This document shows positions 35,612 to 45,211 of a DNA stretch of 64,000 nt, piece after piece. Source of the stretch: Deinococcus yavapaiensis KR-236 (GTDB taxonomy: Bacteria > Deinococcota > Deinococci > Deinococcales > Deinococcaceae); assembly GCF_003217515.1 (NCBI RefSeq), contig NZ_QJSX01000010.1, forward strand, positions 124,001 through 188,000, written 5' to 3'. Position numbers and translations under genes: made by a program. Within the stretch, counting starts at the first letter, position 1; each line of letters opens with the position of its first letter. The notes under the pieces are model-generated. The model ran no database searches. It was not told where the DNA came from and saw only the letters and a program-made list of their open reading frames with translations.

Positions 35612-35793
35612 GGGTTCCTCCGGGGCGGCGGTCACTTGGATCGCCGCGTCGAAGGACAACTTGCCGGACGGACGGTGATTTTTGGATGAAGGCGGGTCAC
35701 CTTTCGCCGCCTCGCGTCGATCCCCTATTGAGCAGTGAAGTGCGGACCCGCGGGTGAAGGTATTGGCAACGTCGCTGGGCGGTAGCATCGGGT

Positions 35794-36579
35794 ATGCCTG
35801 GGTCGTTCAAGCTCGCCACCTGGAACGTGAATTCATTGAACGTACGCCTTGCGCAGGTGCTCGACTGGCTCGCAGAGCATGAACCGGACGTTCTGGCCTT
35901 GCAAGAAACCAAGGTGCCCGACGACCGCTTTCCCCTCGCGGAGTTGCAGGCGGCGGGGTACCACGTTGCCTACAGCGGCCAGCGCGCGTACAACGGCGTG
36001 GCGATCCTCACGCGCGAAGTCACGAGCGACGTCTCTGTGGGCATTCCTGGCTTCGAGGACGAGCAGCGCCGAGTGATCGGCGCGACGGTGCGGGGCGTCC
36101 GGATCGCGTGCCTGTACGTGCCCAACGGCCAGGTCGTCGGATCGGACAAGTTCGAGTACAAGCTGGGGTGGCTGCACGCCGCGCGTGAATTCCTGCGCGC
36201 GGAGCTCGCCGTGCACGAGCGGCTGGCCGTGGTCGGGGACTTCAACATCGCTCCAGCCGAGCGAGACGTGCACGATCCCCGGCGCTGGGAAGGCAAGGTG
36301 CTGTTCAGCGACGTCGAGCGCGCGGCCTTCGCAGGGCTGCTCGATCTCGGGCTGAGCGACGCCTTTCGCCTGTTCGAGCAGCCCGCGAAGGTGTTCAGTT
36401 GGTGGCCTTACGGCAAGGTGGGCTTCCCGCGCAATCTCGGCCTGCGCATCGATCACGTGCTGGTCTCGTCCACTTTGGCGGGCGAATGCCGGGAGTGTCG
36501 TGTCGACACGCGGCCCCGCGCGCACGAGCGGCCCTCGGATCACGCGCCGGTGATCGCGCAGTTCGAACTGCAGGGTTGA
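35794..36579 (+). CDS. xth: Exodeoxyribonuclease III
   Basis: This 261-aa AP endonuclease/3'-exonuclease of the EEP superfamily processes abasic sites in base-excision repair. All catalytic blocks are present: LATWNVNSLNVR, LALQETK (metal-binding Glu), YVPNG, VGDFNIAP (Asp and Asn), GLRIDHVLVS and the final SDHAPV (Asp-His). The TAGCAT box ends 5 nt before the ATG, a leaderless start. It stands alone. Confidence 0.95.
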   Translation: MPGSFKLATWNVNSLNVRLAQVLDWLAEHEPDVLALQETKVPDDRFPLAELQAAGYHVAYSGQRAYNGVAILTREVTSDVSVGIPGFEDEQRRVIGATVRGVRIACLYVPNGQVVGSDKFEYKLGWLHAAREFLRAELAVHERLAVVGDFNIAPAERDVHDPRRWEGKVLFSDVERAAFAGLLDLGLSDAFRLFEQPAKVFSWWPYGKVGFPRNLGLRIDHVLVSSTLAGECRECRVDTRPRAHERPSDHAPVIAQFELQG

Positions 36580-37071
36580 CGGTTCATGTTCACGTCTCGC
36601 CGTGTGATGCTGTGGCCGTGACGGCCGTTCGACCATTCGGCAAGTTTCGAGGGAAAGCGGGTACCGAGCGCACTCAGGGGATGACCGCGCCCCTACACGT
36701 GCCCGTGACGAACGTCGATGGTGTCGAGTTCGCAACGAAGTGTGTGTGGGCGCAGGACTGCACCTCCCGGCATCGTTCGGAGCGCAAGTCCTGATCCGCG
36801 CGCTTTCGCGAGTTGCTCCACCCTCGGCTCGAACACCCGACGCTTGTTGATCGAGGCACGTTTGCGGGCGGGTAAGGATTCGGATGGCGTCGAAGTCGAG
36901 TGCCGTATCGCCGTGAGGCGGGTCTGACTTCATCACCTGATCCCAAGGCAGTCGTCCGACCATTCGTCAAGACGTCGTCGAGTTCTTTATTGGAAGGTAC
37001 TCCTAACTCGACTTCCAGCAATGATCATGAATAGCGTCGATTGGCATTGCCATATCTGTCAATGGTCGTAG
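36580..37071. other. Intergenic region, no gene supported
   Basis: Neither strand gives a convincing protein over these roughly 490 nt. A minus-strand frame beginning MVGRLPWDQVMKSDPP looks protein-like for about 40 codons but has no start signal or recognisable family. The GC content falls markedly in the last 60 nt, which belong to the promoter of the next gene. Confidence 0.35.
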
Positions 37072-37083
37072 TACGATATGGCC

Positions 37084-37572
37084 GTGAAAGCAAAACCCAC
37101 CGTCTATGTGATTTGCGGATTTATTGGTGCGGGGAAAACCACTTTTGCAAGAAAACTGGAAGAAAAAACTGGCGCCGTGAGAATCACGAAGGACGAGTGG
37201 CTCATACGCTTGATTGGAAACGATCCGACCGTGGAGGGATTCGAGAAGTTGGATGGCAGGATTTGCGACCTCTCCAGAGATTTCGCGTTCGAACTTGCCA
37301 AAAAGGGCATCGACGTCATTATCGATGAGGGATTCTGGGCAAAGGAGCAACGAGTCGAATTGAGCAGGAGAATCGAGGAAATCGGCGCAAAGGAAGTCTT
37401 ATATTATGTCGAGACTCCTGTAGAAACGATGCGCGAAAGGGTTGTCGGAAGAAACGCCACGCCAAAGAAGGATTCGTTCGAGATCAGTGCCGAGATGTGG
37501 GAAGGTTACCTGAAATTTTGGCAGCCTCCGAGTGACGACGAGCATTACATCCTCGCCGGCGACGTGAAATAA
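37084..37572 (+). CDS. P-loop kinase (AAA_33 / zeta-toxin-like), low GC
   Basis: This protein of about 162 aa has Walker A in GFIGAGKTTFA, the substrate-side RITKDEWLI, Walker B-like VIIDEGFW, and a lid arginine segment (TMRERVVGRN). It fits the small ATP-binding kinases related to zeta toxins and polynucleotide-kinase-like enzymes; the substrate is unknown. TACGAT (37072-37077) lies exactly 6 nt before the GTG at 37084. The ATG at 37078 directly abuts the -10 box and would not be transcribed from it, though an alternative promoter could use it. Base composition is far lower in GC than all neighbours, with AAA and ATT codons frequent, so recent transfer is likely. Confidence 0.8.
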   Translation: MKAKPTVYVICGFIGAGKTTFARKLEEKTGAVRITKDEWLIRLIGNDPTVEGFEKLDGRICDLSRDFAFELAKKGIDVIIDEGFWAKEQRVELSRRIEEIGAKEVLYYVETPVETMRERVVGRNATPKKDSFEISAEMWEGYLKFWQPPSDDEHYILAGDVK

Positions 37573-37933
37573 AACGTGGCATGCGACTGGAAAGAGTAGT
37601 CGAGGACGAGGCGTGGAGCGGTAAGTTCGGCAGGGCACCGTGGCCGAGCAGCATAGCCGTGCTCTTTGCGCTTCGCCCTCGAGCGTGACGCACCGAGCTC
37701 CCGCGGAAAGGACGACCGCGGAAAAGCGAGCGACGGCGCGACGGCGTGCGATTGTCGTGACACCTGGCGTCCAGCACAGCGAAAAGCTGAACTACCGAGG
37801 GTCGCCGACAAGACCAAGGCATCGATGGCGCGGCCGCCCAGCTTCATGATCGTGATGAACGACAGAGCGCGGGGCGGTCGTCTGGAAGGGTCACCTGCGC
37901 TCCACCTCGCGTCGCGGTGGGCGTAGGGCGCGC
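37573..37933. other. Intergenic region, no gene supported
   Basis: About 360 nt between the low-GC kinase and the Ig-repeat lipoprotein. Several Arg/Ser-rich frames exist on both strands but none has a start signal, a recognisable domain or convincing composition. Confidence 0.35.
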
Positions 37934-39196
37934 CTACACGCCGCCCTCGTCGACGGGGGGAATGTCCACCGTGACGCTTTGCGCTCCGCTCATCGTGACG
38001 TTTCCGGCAGCGTCGTAGGCTTTCGCGGTGAACGTCAAGGTGCCGTTGTCCGCGCTCGTGATCGCGAACGAGGCCTCGTACGGAGTCGTGCTGTCGGTCT
38101 CCAGGAGGGTCGCGCCTCGGTAGAACTCCACGCGCGTCACGCCGACGTCGTCCGTTGCTCGAGCGGTGAGGGTGTACGTGTCGGCGCTCGTGATGGTCGC
38201 CGACGGAGCCGTGAGATCGACCGTGGGCGGCGTGGTGTCCGGGCGAGGAGGAGCGGTGGGGATGTTCACGGTGACGTTGCGCGTCGTACTCGTCGTCACG
38301 TTGCCCGCGGCGTCGTACGCTTTCGCGGTGAACGCGAGCGTCCCGTTTTGAGCGCTCGTGACGTTGAACGACGTTTGATACGGGTTGGTCGTGTCCGTGG
38401 CGAGGAGGGTGGTGCCTTGATAGAACTCCACGCGCGCGACGCCGACGTTATCCGTCGCCACGACGCTCAGGTCGTACGCACCGGCCGTCGTGACAACCGC
38501 CGTGGGCGCGGTCAGTTCCACCGTGGGCGCTGTCGTGTCCGCACCCGGGGGGGCGTCGGTGATGTTCACGGTGACGTTCACGACGCCGCTCGTCGTACTG
38601 TTCCCCTCGGCGTCCTTGGCAACCGCTCTGAAGGCCACCGTTCCGTTCTGCGCGCTCGTGACGTTCACGGTCGCCTCGTAGGGCGCGGTGGTGTCCGTGG
38701 CAACGAGGACGCCGCCACGGTAGAACTGAACGCTCGACACGCCGACGTTGTCGCTCGCGTCGGCAGCGAGCGTGATGGGACCGGCGGTCGTGACGGTCGT
38801 GGGGGCGGCGGTGAGCGTGACGGTCGGCGCGGTGGTGTCCGCCGGAATGAAATCGACGGTGAGAGTGGCGTTGCCGCTCCTGCCGACGTTGCCCGCGGCG
38901 TCGTAGGCGCGGGTGGAGTAGCGGATGGGCCCCTCGGGGGTGCCGGCGGGAATGGTGTCGGTCGTGGTGTACGGCGCACTGGTGTCGGTGTCGAGGAGGA
39001 TGCCGTTCTTGTAGAACTCGACGCGGGTGACACCGACGTTGTCGGTGGGTTTCGAGGTGAGGGTCACCGTGCCGGGCGTCGTGAGCGTCGTGGCGTCGAC
39101 TTTGATGGTCGCGCTGGGCGCGCTGAGGTCGATTGTCGGACGGGTGCAAGCGGCGAGCATGAGGGTCAGGGCGGCGAGGGCAACGGGTCGTTTCAT
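37934..39196 (-). CDS. Ig-like repeat lipoprotein (four repeats)
   Basis: This 420-aa protein has a lipoprotein signal (VALAALTLMLAAC). Four tandem Ig-like domains of 95-100 residues follow. Each contains a variant of VGVTRVEFYKNGILLDTDTS followed by APYTTT and AYDAAGNV. Linkers contain DTTAPTV or DTTPPTV. Such repeats usually serve as spacers or adhesive modules on the surface. GGAGG before the ATG at 39196 sets the start. The next upstream gene on the same strand is a paralogue. Confidence 0.85.
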   Translation of the reverse strand: MKRPVALAALTLMLAACTRPTIDLSAPSATIKVDATTLTTPGTVTLTSKPTDNVGVTRVEFYKNGILLDTDTSAPYTTTDTIPAGTPEGPIRYSTRAYDAAGNVGRSGNATLTVDFIPADTTAPTVTLTAAPTTVTTAGPITLAADASDNVGVSSVQFYRGGVLVATDTTAPYEATVNVTSAQNGTVAFRAVAKDAEGNSTTSGVVNVTVNITDAPPGADTTAPTVELTAPTAVVTTAGAYDLSVVATDNVGVARVEFYQGTTLLATDTTNPYQTSFNVTSAQNGTLAFTAKAYDAAGNVTTSTTRNVTVNIPTAPPRPDTTPPTVDLTAPSATITSADTYTLTARATDDVGVTRVEFYRGATLLETDSTTPYEASFAITSADNGTLTFTAKAYDAAGNVTMSGAQSVTVDIPPVDEGGV

Positions 39197-39476
39197 ACGA
39201 GCCTCCAGTTCAAGTGCGCCAAGTGCACGATGCACCTCAGTTTACTCACAGCTGTCAGGAGCGAGGGCGGCGCCTGCAACGCGACCATGTTCAGGGTCGA
39301 GACAACCGTGGCGTGTGGACGGGTGCATTTTGTCGTGCGCGCGGCGAGGGAGGTCAAGGCCCGACGGTGCTTCGTCGGGCGGTTCCTCGCGTCGCGTCGT
39401 TCACGTTGCCCGCCCGAACATGATGTTCTATGCCGTACCGCGCGAGTCGAGGTCCTGCGTCAACGCGCTGGAATGC

Positions 39477-40907
39477 TCAGGGGTGCGTCGCGAGAGCCGC
39501 GCGCATTCCCCGGTGGGCGTCTCGAGCGGCACGCTCCTCGCCTGTCGTCACTTCGTGTCGCGCAACGTCACGCTCGGTTGACGTGAAGTGCGGTGTAAGT
39601 GCGGCCGTCGTGTCGGAGGACGTTTTCGTGCCGGTCATGGCGTAGCAGTCGCTTTGAGTTCCATTCGCGTTTTGGTAGTAGCAACCGCTGACGCTCGTGT
39701 TGCTCGCCGCCGCGAAGTCGAAGATGAAGAATCGGTCGAACGTACTGTCTTCGTCGAGCAGGGTGAATTTGCTCAAGCTCGGAACGTACCCCGCGACGAT
39801 CACGTTGCCGAGTTGATCTCGACCGTAGATGTCGTACACCGTGTCGTCGAAGCTGTTTTCTCGAACGTCATCGAGACGGTACGTTTGCTGGAACGTGGTG
39901 GAACCGATGTTGTACGTGAACACCCACGTGCCGATGAGCCGTCGGGTTTGCTCTTGATTGAAGGACGACGGAACGTCGATGTTCGTGTTGGCCGTCGCTT
40001 GCGCCTGATTGCCTTCTGTGTCGAAGGCGACGGCGCGGTAGACGCGCGTGGCGACCGTTCCACTCGTCGCGGCGCGCGTCGACTCGTAAGGCGCGGTGGT
40101 ATCGGTGGTGACGAGTTGCCCGTTTTCGTAGAACTCCACGCGGTCGATTCCGTTGGCGTCGGTGGCCGTGGCGCTGACCTTGTACTCCCCGGCGGTCGTG
40201 ATGCTGGCGGGCGCGGCGATCGTGACGACCGGCGGCGTGGTGTCGGGGGTGATGTCGACGGTGACGTTCACGGCGCTGCTGGTGGTGGTGTTTCCAGCGG
40301 CGTCCTTCGCGACGGCCGTGAAGGACAAGGTGCCGTTCTGAGCGCTCGTCGTGGTGAACGTGGCGGTGTAGGGCGACGTGGTGTCCGTCGAGATGAGGGT
40401 GGCGCCTCGATAGAACGCCACGCTGGTCACGCCGACGTTGTCGGTCGCTTGCGCGGTGAGGGCGTACGTGCCAGCGTTCGTGATGGTGGGCGCGGGCGCG
40501 AAGAGTTCGACCGTGGGAGGCGTGATGTCACGGCCGGGCAAGGGGTCGGAGGGAAAGTTGACGGTGAGAACGGCGTTGTCGCTCGTGCCGACGTTCCCGG
40601 CAGCGTCGTACGCGCGGGTGTTGTAACGAATGGTGCCGTTGGGAGTGCCAGCGGTGATGGTGTCGGTGGTGCTGTACGGCGCGGAGGTGTCCGCGCCGAT
40701 GAGGATGTCGTTCTTGTAGAACTCGACGCGGGTGACGCCGATGTTGTCGGTGGGATTGGAGGTGAGGGTGATGGGACCGGGCGTCGTGACGGTGGTGGGG
40801 TTGAGCGTGATGTTGGCGCTCGGGGCAATTTGATCCGGGACGGGCGCTGCGGTGTTGCAGGCGACGAGGGCGAGCGTGATCGTCGTCAGGGCGAAGGCTT
40901 TCTTCAT
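39477..40907 (-). CDS. Ig-like repeat lipoprotein with C-terminal lipocalin-like domain
   Basis: This 476-aa protein has a lipoprotein signal (FALTTITLALVAC), three Ig-like repeats of the same type as its neighbour, then a different domain. That domain starts TRRLIGTWVFTYNIGST and contains FDRFFIFDFAA and GCYYQNANGTQSDCYAMTG, where a Cys pair is likely. The tail after MTGTKTS (about 45 residues) is Arg-rich and unlike the rest, so an ancestral stop may have been lost. GGGAGAA before the ATG at 40907. Confidence 0.82.
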   Translation of the reverse strand: MKKAFALTTITLALVACNTAAPVPDQIAPSANITLNPTTVTTPGPITLTSNPTDNIGVTRVEFYKNDILIGADTSAPYSTTDTITAGTPNGTIRYNTRAYDAAGNVGTSDNAVLTVNFPSDPLPGRDITPPTVELFAPAPTITNAGTYALTAQATDNVGVTSVAFYRGATLISTDTTSPYTATFTTTSAQNGTLSFTAVAKDAAGNTTTSSAVNVTVDITPDTTPPVVTIAAPASITTAGEYKVSATATDANGIDRVEFYENGQLVTTDTTAPYESTRAATSGTVATRVYRAVAFDTEGNQAQATANTNIDVPSSFNQEQTRRLIGTWVFTYNIGSTTFQQTYRLDDVRENSFDDTVYDIYGRDQLGNVIVAGYVPSLSKFTLLDEDSTFDRFFIFDFAAASNTSVSGCYYQNANGTQSDCYAMTGTKTSSDTTAALTPHFTSTERDVARHEVTTGEERAARDAHRGMRAALATHP

Positions 40908-41219
40908 TGTTCTCCCATCATGAAGCCTTCGGGTGCAGACGTCACGTCGGGCAGTGCACTCCTCGTGCATACGTCGCTTCACTCAGGCACTTCCCGTCCG
41001 GTCACCCGCGCGTCGGTCGAAGACCCGGAGGAGTTCGACACGGCAGGGAAGCATGCTCGTTGGGGCCGTTCGGCACGCCTTTGTCGTGTCCGGCAGTCAT
41101 CATGAACGCCGGACACGACAGGCAACGCGGCCCTCGTTTCGGCAGTTGCTGGATATCGCGCCTTGTCTCCGAAAGACACAATTGGGCGCAACCTTGAGGT
41201 TTGCTCCACGCTTCTCGCA

Positions 41220-41231
41220 TATTCTTGGAAC
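41220..41231 (+). promoter_or_regulatory. -10 box of the histidine kinase gene
   Basis: TATTCT (41220-41225), then TGGAAC, then GTG at 41232. Same 6-nt leaderless spacing as elsewhere. This spacing is the main reason for preferring 41232 over in-frame starts further upstream. Confidence 0.5.
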
Positions 41232-44168
41232 GTGACGTCGACGCACGCTTCCGACATAACGCGTCTCACAGCGCATCTGCACGCTTTGCAGCACGTTACG
41301 AGGGCGCTCACCGACGCCACGACCACCTCCGACGTGTCGCGTGTCGTGTTCGACGTCGCCTTCTCCGTTCTGGACGCATGTGAAGCCGGCTTCGCGTTAC
41401 AGCGCGGCGATACCTTGGAGTTTCATGGCGGCGTGAACACTCCGGACGTCGTGCGGCAGTCGAACCACACCCTCCCCCTCAAGTCTCCCCTGCCCATCGC
41501 TGACGCCTCACGTATCGGACAGGCGGTGTACCTGGAGACGCTCCAAGCTCAAATCGACGCCTACCCGAAACACGAAACGTACCTGCGCGATCGCGGCATC
41601 CAGGCGACGACCGCCGTGCCGTTCGCCTCGCTCGGTGTGCGCGGCGCACTGGTTCTGTGCTTCACAAGCAAGCAAACGTTCGACGTGACGACGCGCGCCT
41701 TCCTCGAAGCGCTCGCCATGCAAATCGGCGCGGCCGTCGCGCGAGCCGAACTCATCGCCGCCGAACGTTCCGCTCGTAGCGCGGCCGAGCAGCACGCCTC
41801 CCGCTTGCGCGCGGTCGTGGAAGCCTCGACGAGCTTCGTGTGGTTATCGGGCGCGGACGGGCAAAGCGATGAAGTGGCTGCCTTCTGGTCGGATCTCACC
41901 GGCCAGACGCGTGAGGAGGGCGCCGGGTGGGGCTGGTTGAACGCCGTGCACGAACGAGACCGCCAACGCGTCCAAGAGGCGTGGACGCAGGCGTTCACGA
42001 CCCGGACGCGCTACGACCTCACCTTCGGTGTGCGCGCCAAAGGCGGAGAGGAGCGCTTCGTGAGCGTACGCGGCGTCCCGAGGTTCGAGGACGGACAGGT
42101 GGTGGAGTGGACGGGCAGCTTCGATGATGTCACGGAGCGTGTGAAGGTCGAAGCTCAGCTCAGAGAACGTGAGGCGCGCCTCGCATTGCTCTTGGAGCAC
42201 GCGCCCGCCGCCATCGCGATGTTCGATCAGGAGATGCGTTACCTCGCGGTATCCAATCGCTTTCGCTCCGACTTCCGCCTTCCACACGACCTCGTCGGGC
42301 GCTTCCACTACGACGTCTTTCCCGACACCCGTGACCGCTGGTTGGATTTCAACGCGCGCGCCTTGGCCGGTGAGGAGTTGAGCTGCGACGAAGACGCGTT
42401 CGAGCGTACGAACGGAAGCGTCGATTTTGTTCGTTGGACGCTCGCACCTTGGCGCGCGGCGACCGGGGAAGTCGGCGGCGTCATCCTGTTCGCCGAGGTC
42501 ATCACGGAGGCGGTGGAATCGCGACGGCGTGACGCCTACCTGCTCGCGCTCGAAGAGCGTCTGCGCGCCGCGCCGAGTGGAGGGGACGCCGTGCAAGCAG
42601 CGCTCGAACACCTTGGCGTGCAACTCCAGGCGTCGTTATGCGTCTTGATGGACGTGCAACCTGACGGCGAGACGGGGGTGATCGAGCGCGAGTGGCGCCG
42701 CGTGTCCATTCCGTCCGTCTTGGGTCGCCACCGCCTCGCGGATTACGGCGAAGTGCGCGCCCGACTCGTGTCGGACGGACATACCGTCGTGGTGAACGAT
42801 GTCGAAGCGGACGTACGCACGGCGAAGACGAGCGTGGTCGGTGCGTACGAGGCGATCGGCGTGCGCGCGTCGCTCGACGTGCCGCTCATGCGCGGCGGTA
42901 CGCTGCGAGCGCTCGTGTCGCTGGCGTCGAGCGAGCCCCGTACGTGGCGGGGCAGCGAGATCGATTTGGCACGTGAAACTTTGGAGCGTGTTTGGCAAGC
43001 CGCCGAACGCTCGCGCGTCGAGGACGCCTTGCGAGCGAGCGAGAGCCGTTTGCGGCTCGCGACGGACGCCGCGCAAACCGGGACGTGGGATTTCGACCTC
43101 GTGACGAACACCTTGCGGTGGGACGAGCGCGCGAAAGCGTTGTTCGGCTTGCCTGCCGACGCTGAAGTGACCTACACGGACACCTTTCTAGCGGGGCTCC
43201 ATCCGGACGACCGTGCCGCGACCGACGCGGCGGTCGAAGCGGCGTTGGATCCGTGCGGATCGGGCGAGTGCGACCTCGAGTACCGCGCGATCGGACTGCA
43301 AGATGGCGTGGAGCGCTGGATCGGCGCGCGAGGCCGCGCCTTCTTCGAAGGAGGTCGAGCGGTACGCCTGATCGGAACGGTGATCGACCTCAGCGAGCGC
43401 AAGCGCGTTGAAGCGCAGCTTCGAGAGATGAACGAGACACTCGAGCGGCGCGTGCGCGAGCGAACGCAGGCCTTGGAGCGGTCGAACGCCGAACTCGAGC
43501 GTTTCGCCTACATCGCTTCTCATGACTTGCAAGAGCCGATTCGAACCGTCACGAGCTTTTCGGGCCTTCTCGAGCAGCGTTACGATGCGTCGTTGGACGA
43601 ACGCGGACGCCTGTACTTGAAAATGCTTCGGCAAGGCGCGAGTCGAATGAAGACCTTGGTGGACGATTTACTGGCGTTTTCGCGTCTCAAGGGGGACGCG
43701 GCACCTCTCAAGCCCGTGGATTTAAATCTGCCGCTTTCAGAAGCGCTCGCGCGTCTCGAGCGGCGTCTGGCGGAGACGGAGGCACACGTCACCTGCGATA
43801 CGCTGCCCACCGTGCTGGGGGACGGTCCGGGACTCTCGCAAGTGTTTCAGAACCTCATCGGGAACGCCGTGAAATTCGTCCGGCCCGGCGTGACGCCCGA
43901 AGTGCACGTTGGAGTGGCCCAGGAGAGCACGTCGTGGCACGTGACCGTGGCCGATAACGGCGTCGGCATCGAAGAGGCGTACTTGGAGCGCATCTTCGAG
44001 TTGTTCCAACGGTTGCATCCCAAGCATGAGTTCGAGGGAACGGGCTTGGGCTTGGGCATTTGTCGCATGGTCGTGGAGAGACATGGCGGACGCATCTGGG
44101 CCGAATCTACGATTGGCGTTGGGAGCGTCTTCCACTTCACCTTACCGGTTCGTTCGCCCGAAGCGTAG
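41232..44168 (+). CDS. GAF/PAS multi-sensor histidine kinase
   Basis: This 978-aa soluble kinase has sensor modules in order: GAF (about 15-180), two PAS domains (about 195-420), a second GAF (about 430-590) and a PAS/PAC (about 595-725). A coiled coil (LRERTQALERSNAELERFAY-like) leads into HisKA with the phospho-His in IASHDLQEPIRTVTSF near residue 760. HATPase follows: N box NLIGNAVKFV, G1 DNGVGI, F box FELFQRLHP, G2 GTGLGLGI. No membrane segment and no receiver. The phytochrome-like HDLQEP H-box type commonly pairs with Rcp1-like single-domain regulators, of which one is at 21.2 kb. Confidence 0.93.
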   Translation: MTSTHASDITRLTAHLHALQHVTRALTDATTTSDVSRVVFDVAFSVLDACEAGFALQRGDTLEFHGGVNTPDVVRQSNHTLPLKSPLPIADASRIGQAVYLETLQAQIDAYPKHETYLRDRGIQATTAVPFASLGVRGALVLCFTSKQTFDVTTRAFLEALAMQIGAAVARAELIAAERSARSAAEQHASRLRAVVEASTSFVWLSGADGQSDEVAAFWSDLTGQTREEGAGWGWLNAVHERDRQRVQEAWTQAFTTRTRYDLTFGVRAKGGEERFVSVRGVPRFEDGQVVEWTGSFDDVTERVKVEAQLREREARLALLLEHAPAAIAMFDQEMRYLAVSNRFRSDFRLPHDLVGRFHYDVFPDTRDRWLDFNARALAGEELSCDEDAFERTNGSVDFVRWTLAPWRAATGEVGGVILFAEVITEAVESRRRDAYLLALEERLRAAPSGGDAVQAALEHLGVQLQASLCVLMDVQPDGETGVIEREWRRVSIPSVLGRHRLADYGEVRARLVSDGHTVVVNDVEADVRTAKTSVVGAYEAIGVRASLDVPLMRGGTLRALVSLASSEPRTWRGSEIDLARETLERVWQAAERSRVEDALRASESRLRLATDAAQTGTWDFDLVTNTLRWDERAKALFGLPADAEVTYTDTFLAGLHPDDRAATDAAVEAALDPCGSGECDLEYRAIGLQDGVERWIGARGRAFFEGGRAVRLIGTVIDLSERKRVEAQLREMNETLERRVRERTQALERSNAELERFAYIASHDLQEPIRTVTSFSGLLEQRYDASLDERGRLYLKMLRQGASRMKTLVDDLLAFSRLKGDAAPLKPVDLNLPLSEALARLERRLAETEAHVTCDTLPTVLGDGPGLSQVFQNLIGNAVKFVRPGVTPEVHVGVAQESTSWHVTVADNGVGIEEAYLERIFELFQRLHPKHEFEGTGLGLGICRMVVERHGGRIWAESTIGVGSVFHFTLPVRSPEA

Positions 44169-44619
44169 GATCGCAGAACGGTACGGTCGAAAATGGGCCA
44201 CCTGCTGGCACCTTCCGTGACTCGAGCGGCGAGGCGAGGTTAAGCGGCGTGTTGCTCGGCGTTCTTCATGACGACCAGTCGCATGACCGGGCTCGTCCGC
44301 AGTCCATCGACATGTACTGGCAACCATCCTGCCTTTCGAGCGCGAGGGGGAGCAGGGTCGGCGGAAGGAACGCCGCCGAACTCGCCTCGAGCTTACGCGG
44401 GTCGTACGAGGTCCTCGCTCACGCTGGAAGTTGGTAAAAGGTCGTATTTCCGTCGGCTTTCTTCGGCTTTCCTCGCGCTCAGCAACGCTTCGGCGCGTCA
44501 CGCGAGGAAAGGCCATGAGGGGATCGCGCACCGCGCTGATCACCGGATGCGCTTACGTCGTGTTCCCCTTGCCGTTCACGAGCCGGTCTCTGAGAAGCGA
44601 GATCACGGTGCATGCGGTG
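44169..44619. other. Intergenic region, no gene supported
   Basis: Nothing convincing on either strand between the kinase stop and the CPBP-like remnant. Frames here are Arg/Ser-rich and lack start signals. Confidence 0.3.
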
Positions 44620-44923
44620 ACACTGGCTCAGGAAGGCCTTCAAGGTCATCTGATGCGTGGTGTTTCTGTGAGCGTGGTGTCGTGACCCCGTTGTCGGAGA
44701 GGCGGCCGCGCTCACCGACGTCTTGTTCGCGAGCATGCACGTCCCGATCGTCACTTCGGATCCGCGCGTGGCCTTCGCACCGATTGCAGGGTCGTCGGGT
44801 CTGCTCGGCTTGATCTACGCCGGGCTCACCCTTCGCACCGGTCGTGTCTGGCGGGCGCTGCTGTTGCACAGCGCCGCCGAATGGAGCCTCGCGCTGATCA
44901 GGGTCGGCGTCTCACTCGCTTGA
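44620..44923 (+). pseudogene. Remnant of a CPBP-family membrane protease gene
   Basis: One frame ends AQEGLQGHLMRGVS, reminiscent of the EExxxR block of CPBP intramembrane proteases. A different frame continues AALTDVLFASMHVP, which fits the second motif (FxxxH). After an alanine/glycine-rich helix it reads YAGLTLRTGRVWRALLLHSAAEW, which fits the third (conserved His). The two parts are separated by a frameshift and a stop near 44685, and the N-terminal helices are missing. Assignment rests on motif order only. Confidence 0.45.
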
Positions 44924-45211
44924 AACGCAGTCCTCGCCTTGGGGATACCCAGGCGACCCGTTTGCCAGCCCTGGGTGTCACGTTACCGTCTGGCGATCTT
45001 TACATGAGGAGGGCCGCCTGCCTTGTGAGAGCCCGGCTGGAAGAACAACTCCTTGCACCGTCATCCATTACCCCTCCCCTTCCCGTCGCTCTTGCCGAGC
45101 TTCCGGTTGGCGCGTCGAGAATGAGCCACAGGTCGCCGGGATGAAGGAGTTTCAGGACGAAAGGGGCACGTGTCCCAAGTGCGTTGCCGTCTACCTGCAC
45201 TGTATCTATAT

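Noticed and set aside
37666..37926. Small plus-strand frame after the low-GC kinase as an antitoxin
   Set aside because: No ribosome-binding site, high-GC low-complexity sequence unlike the kinase gene, and no antitoxin-type domain.
37979..39586. A 535-codon plus-strand frame rich in Gly/Arg/Val opposite the Ig-repeat gene
   Set aside because: Shadow of the Ig repeats; no start signal and no fold.
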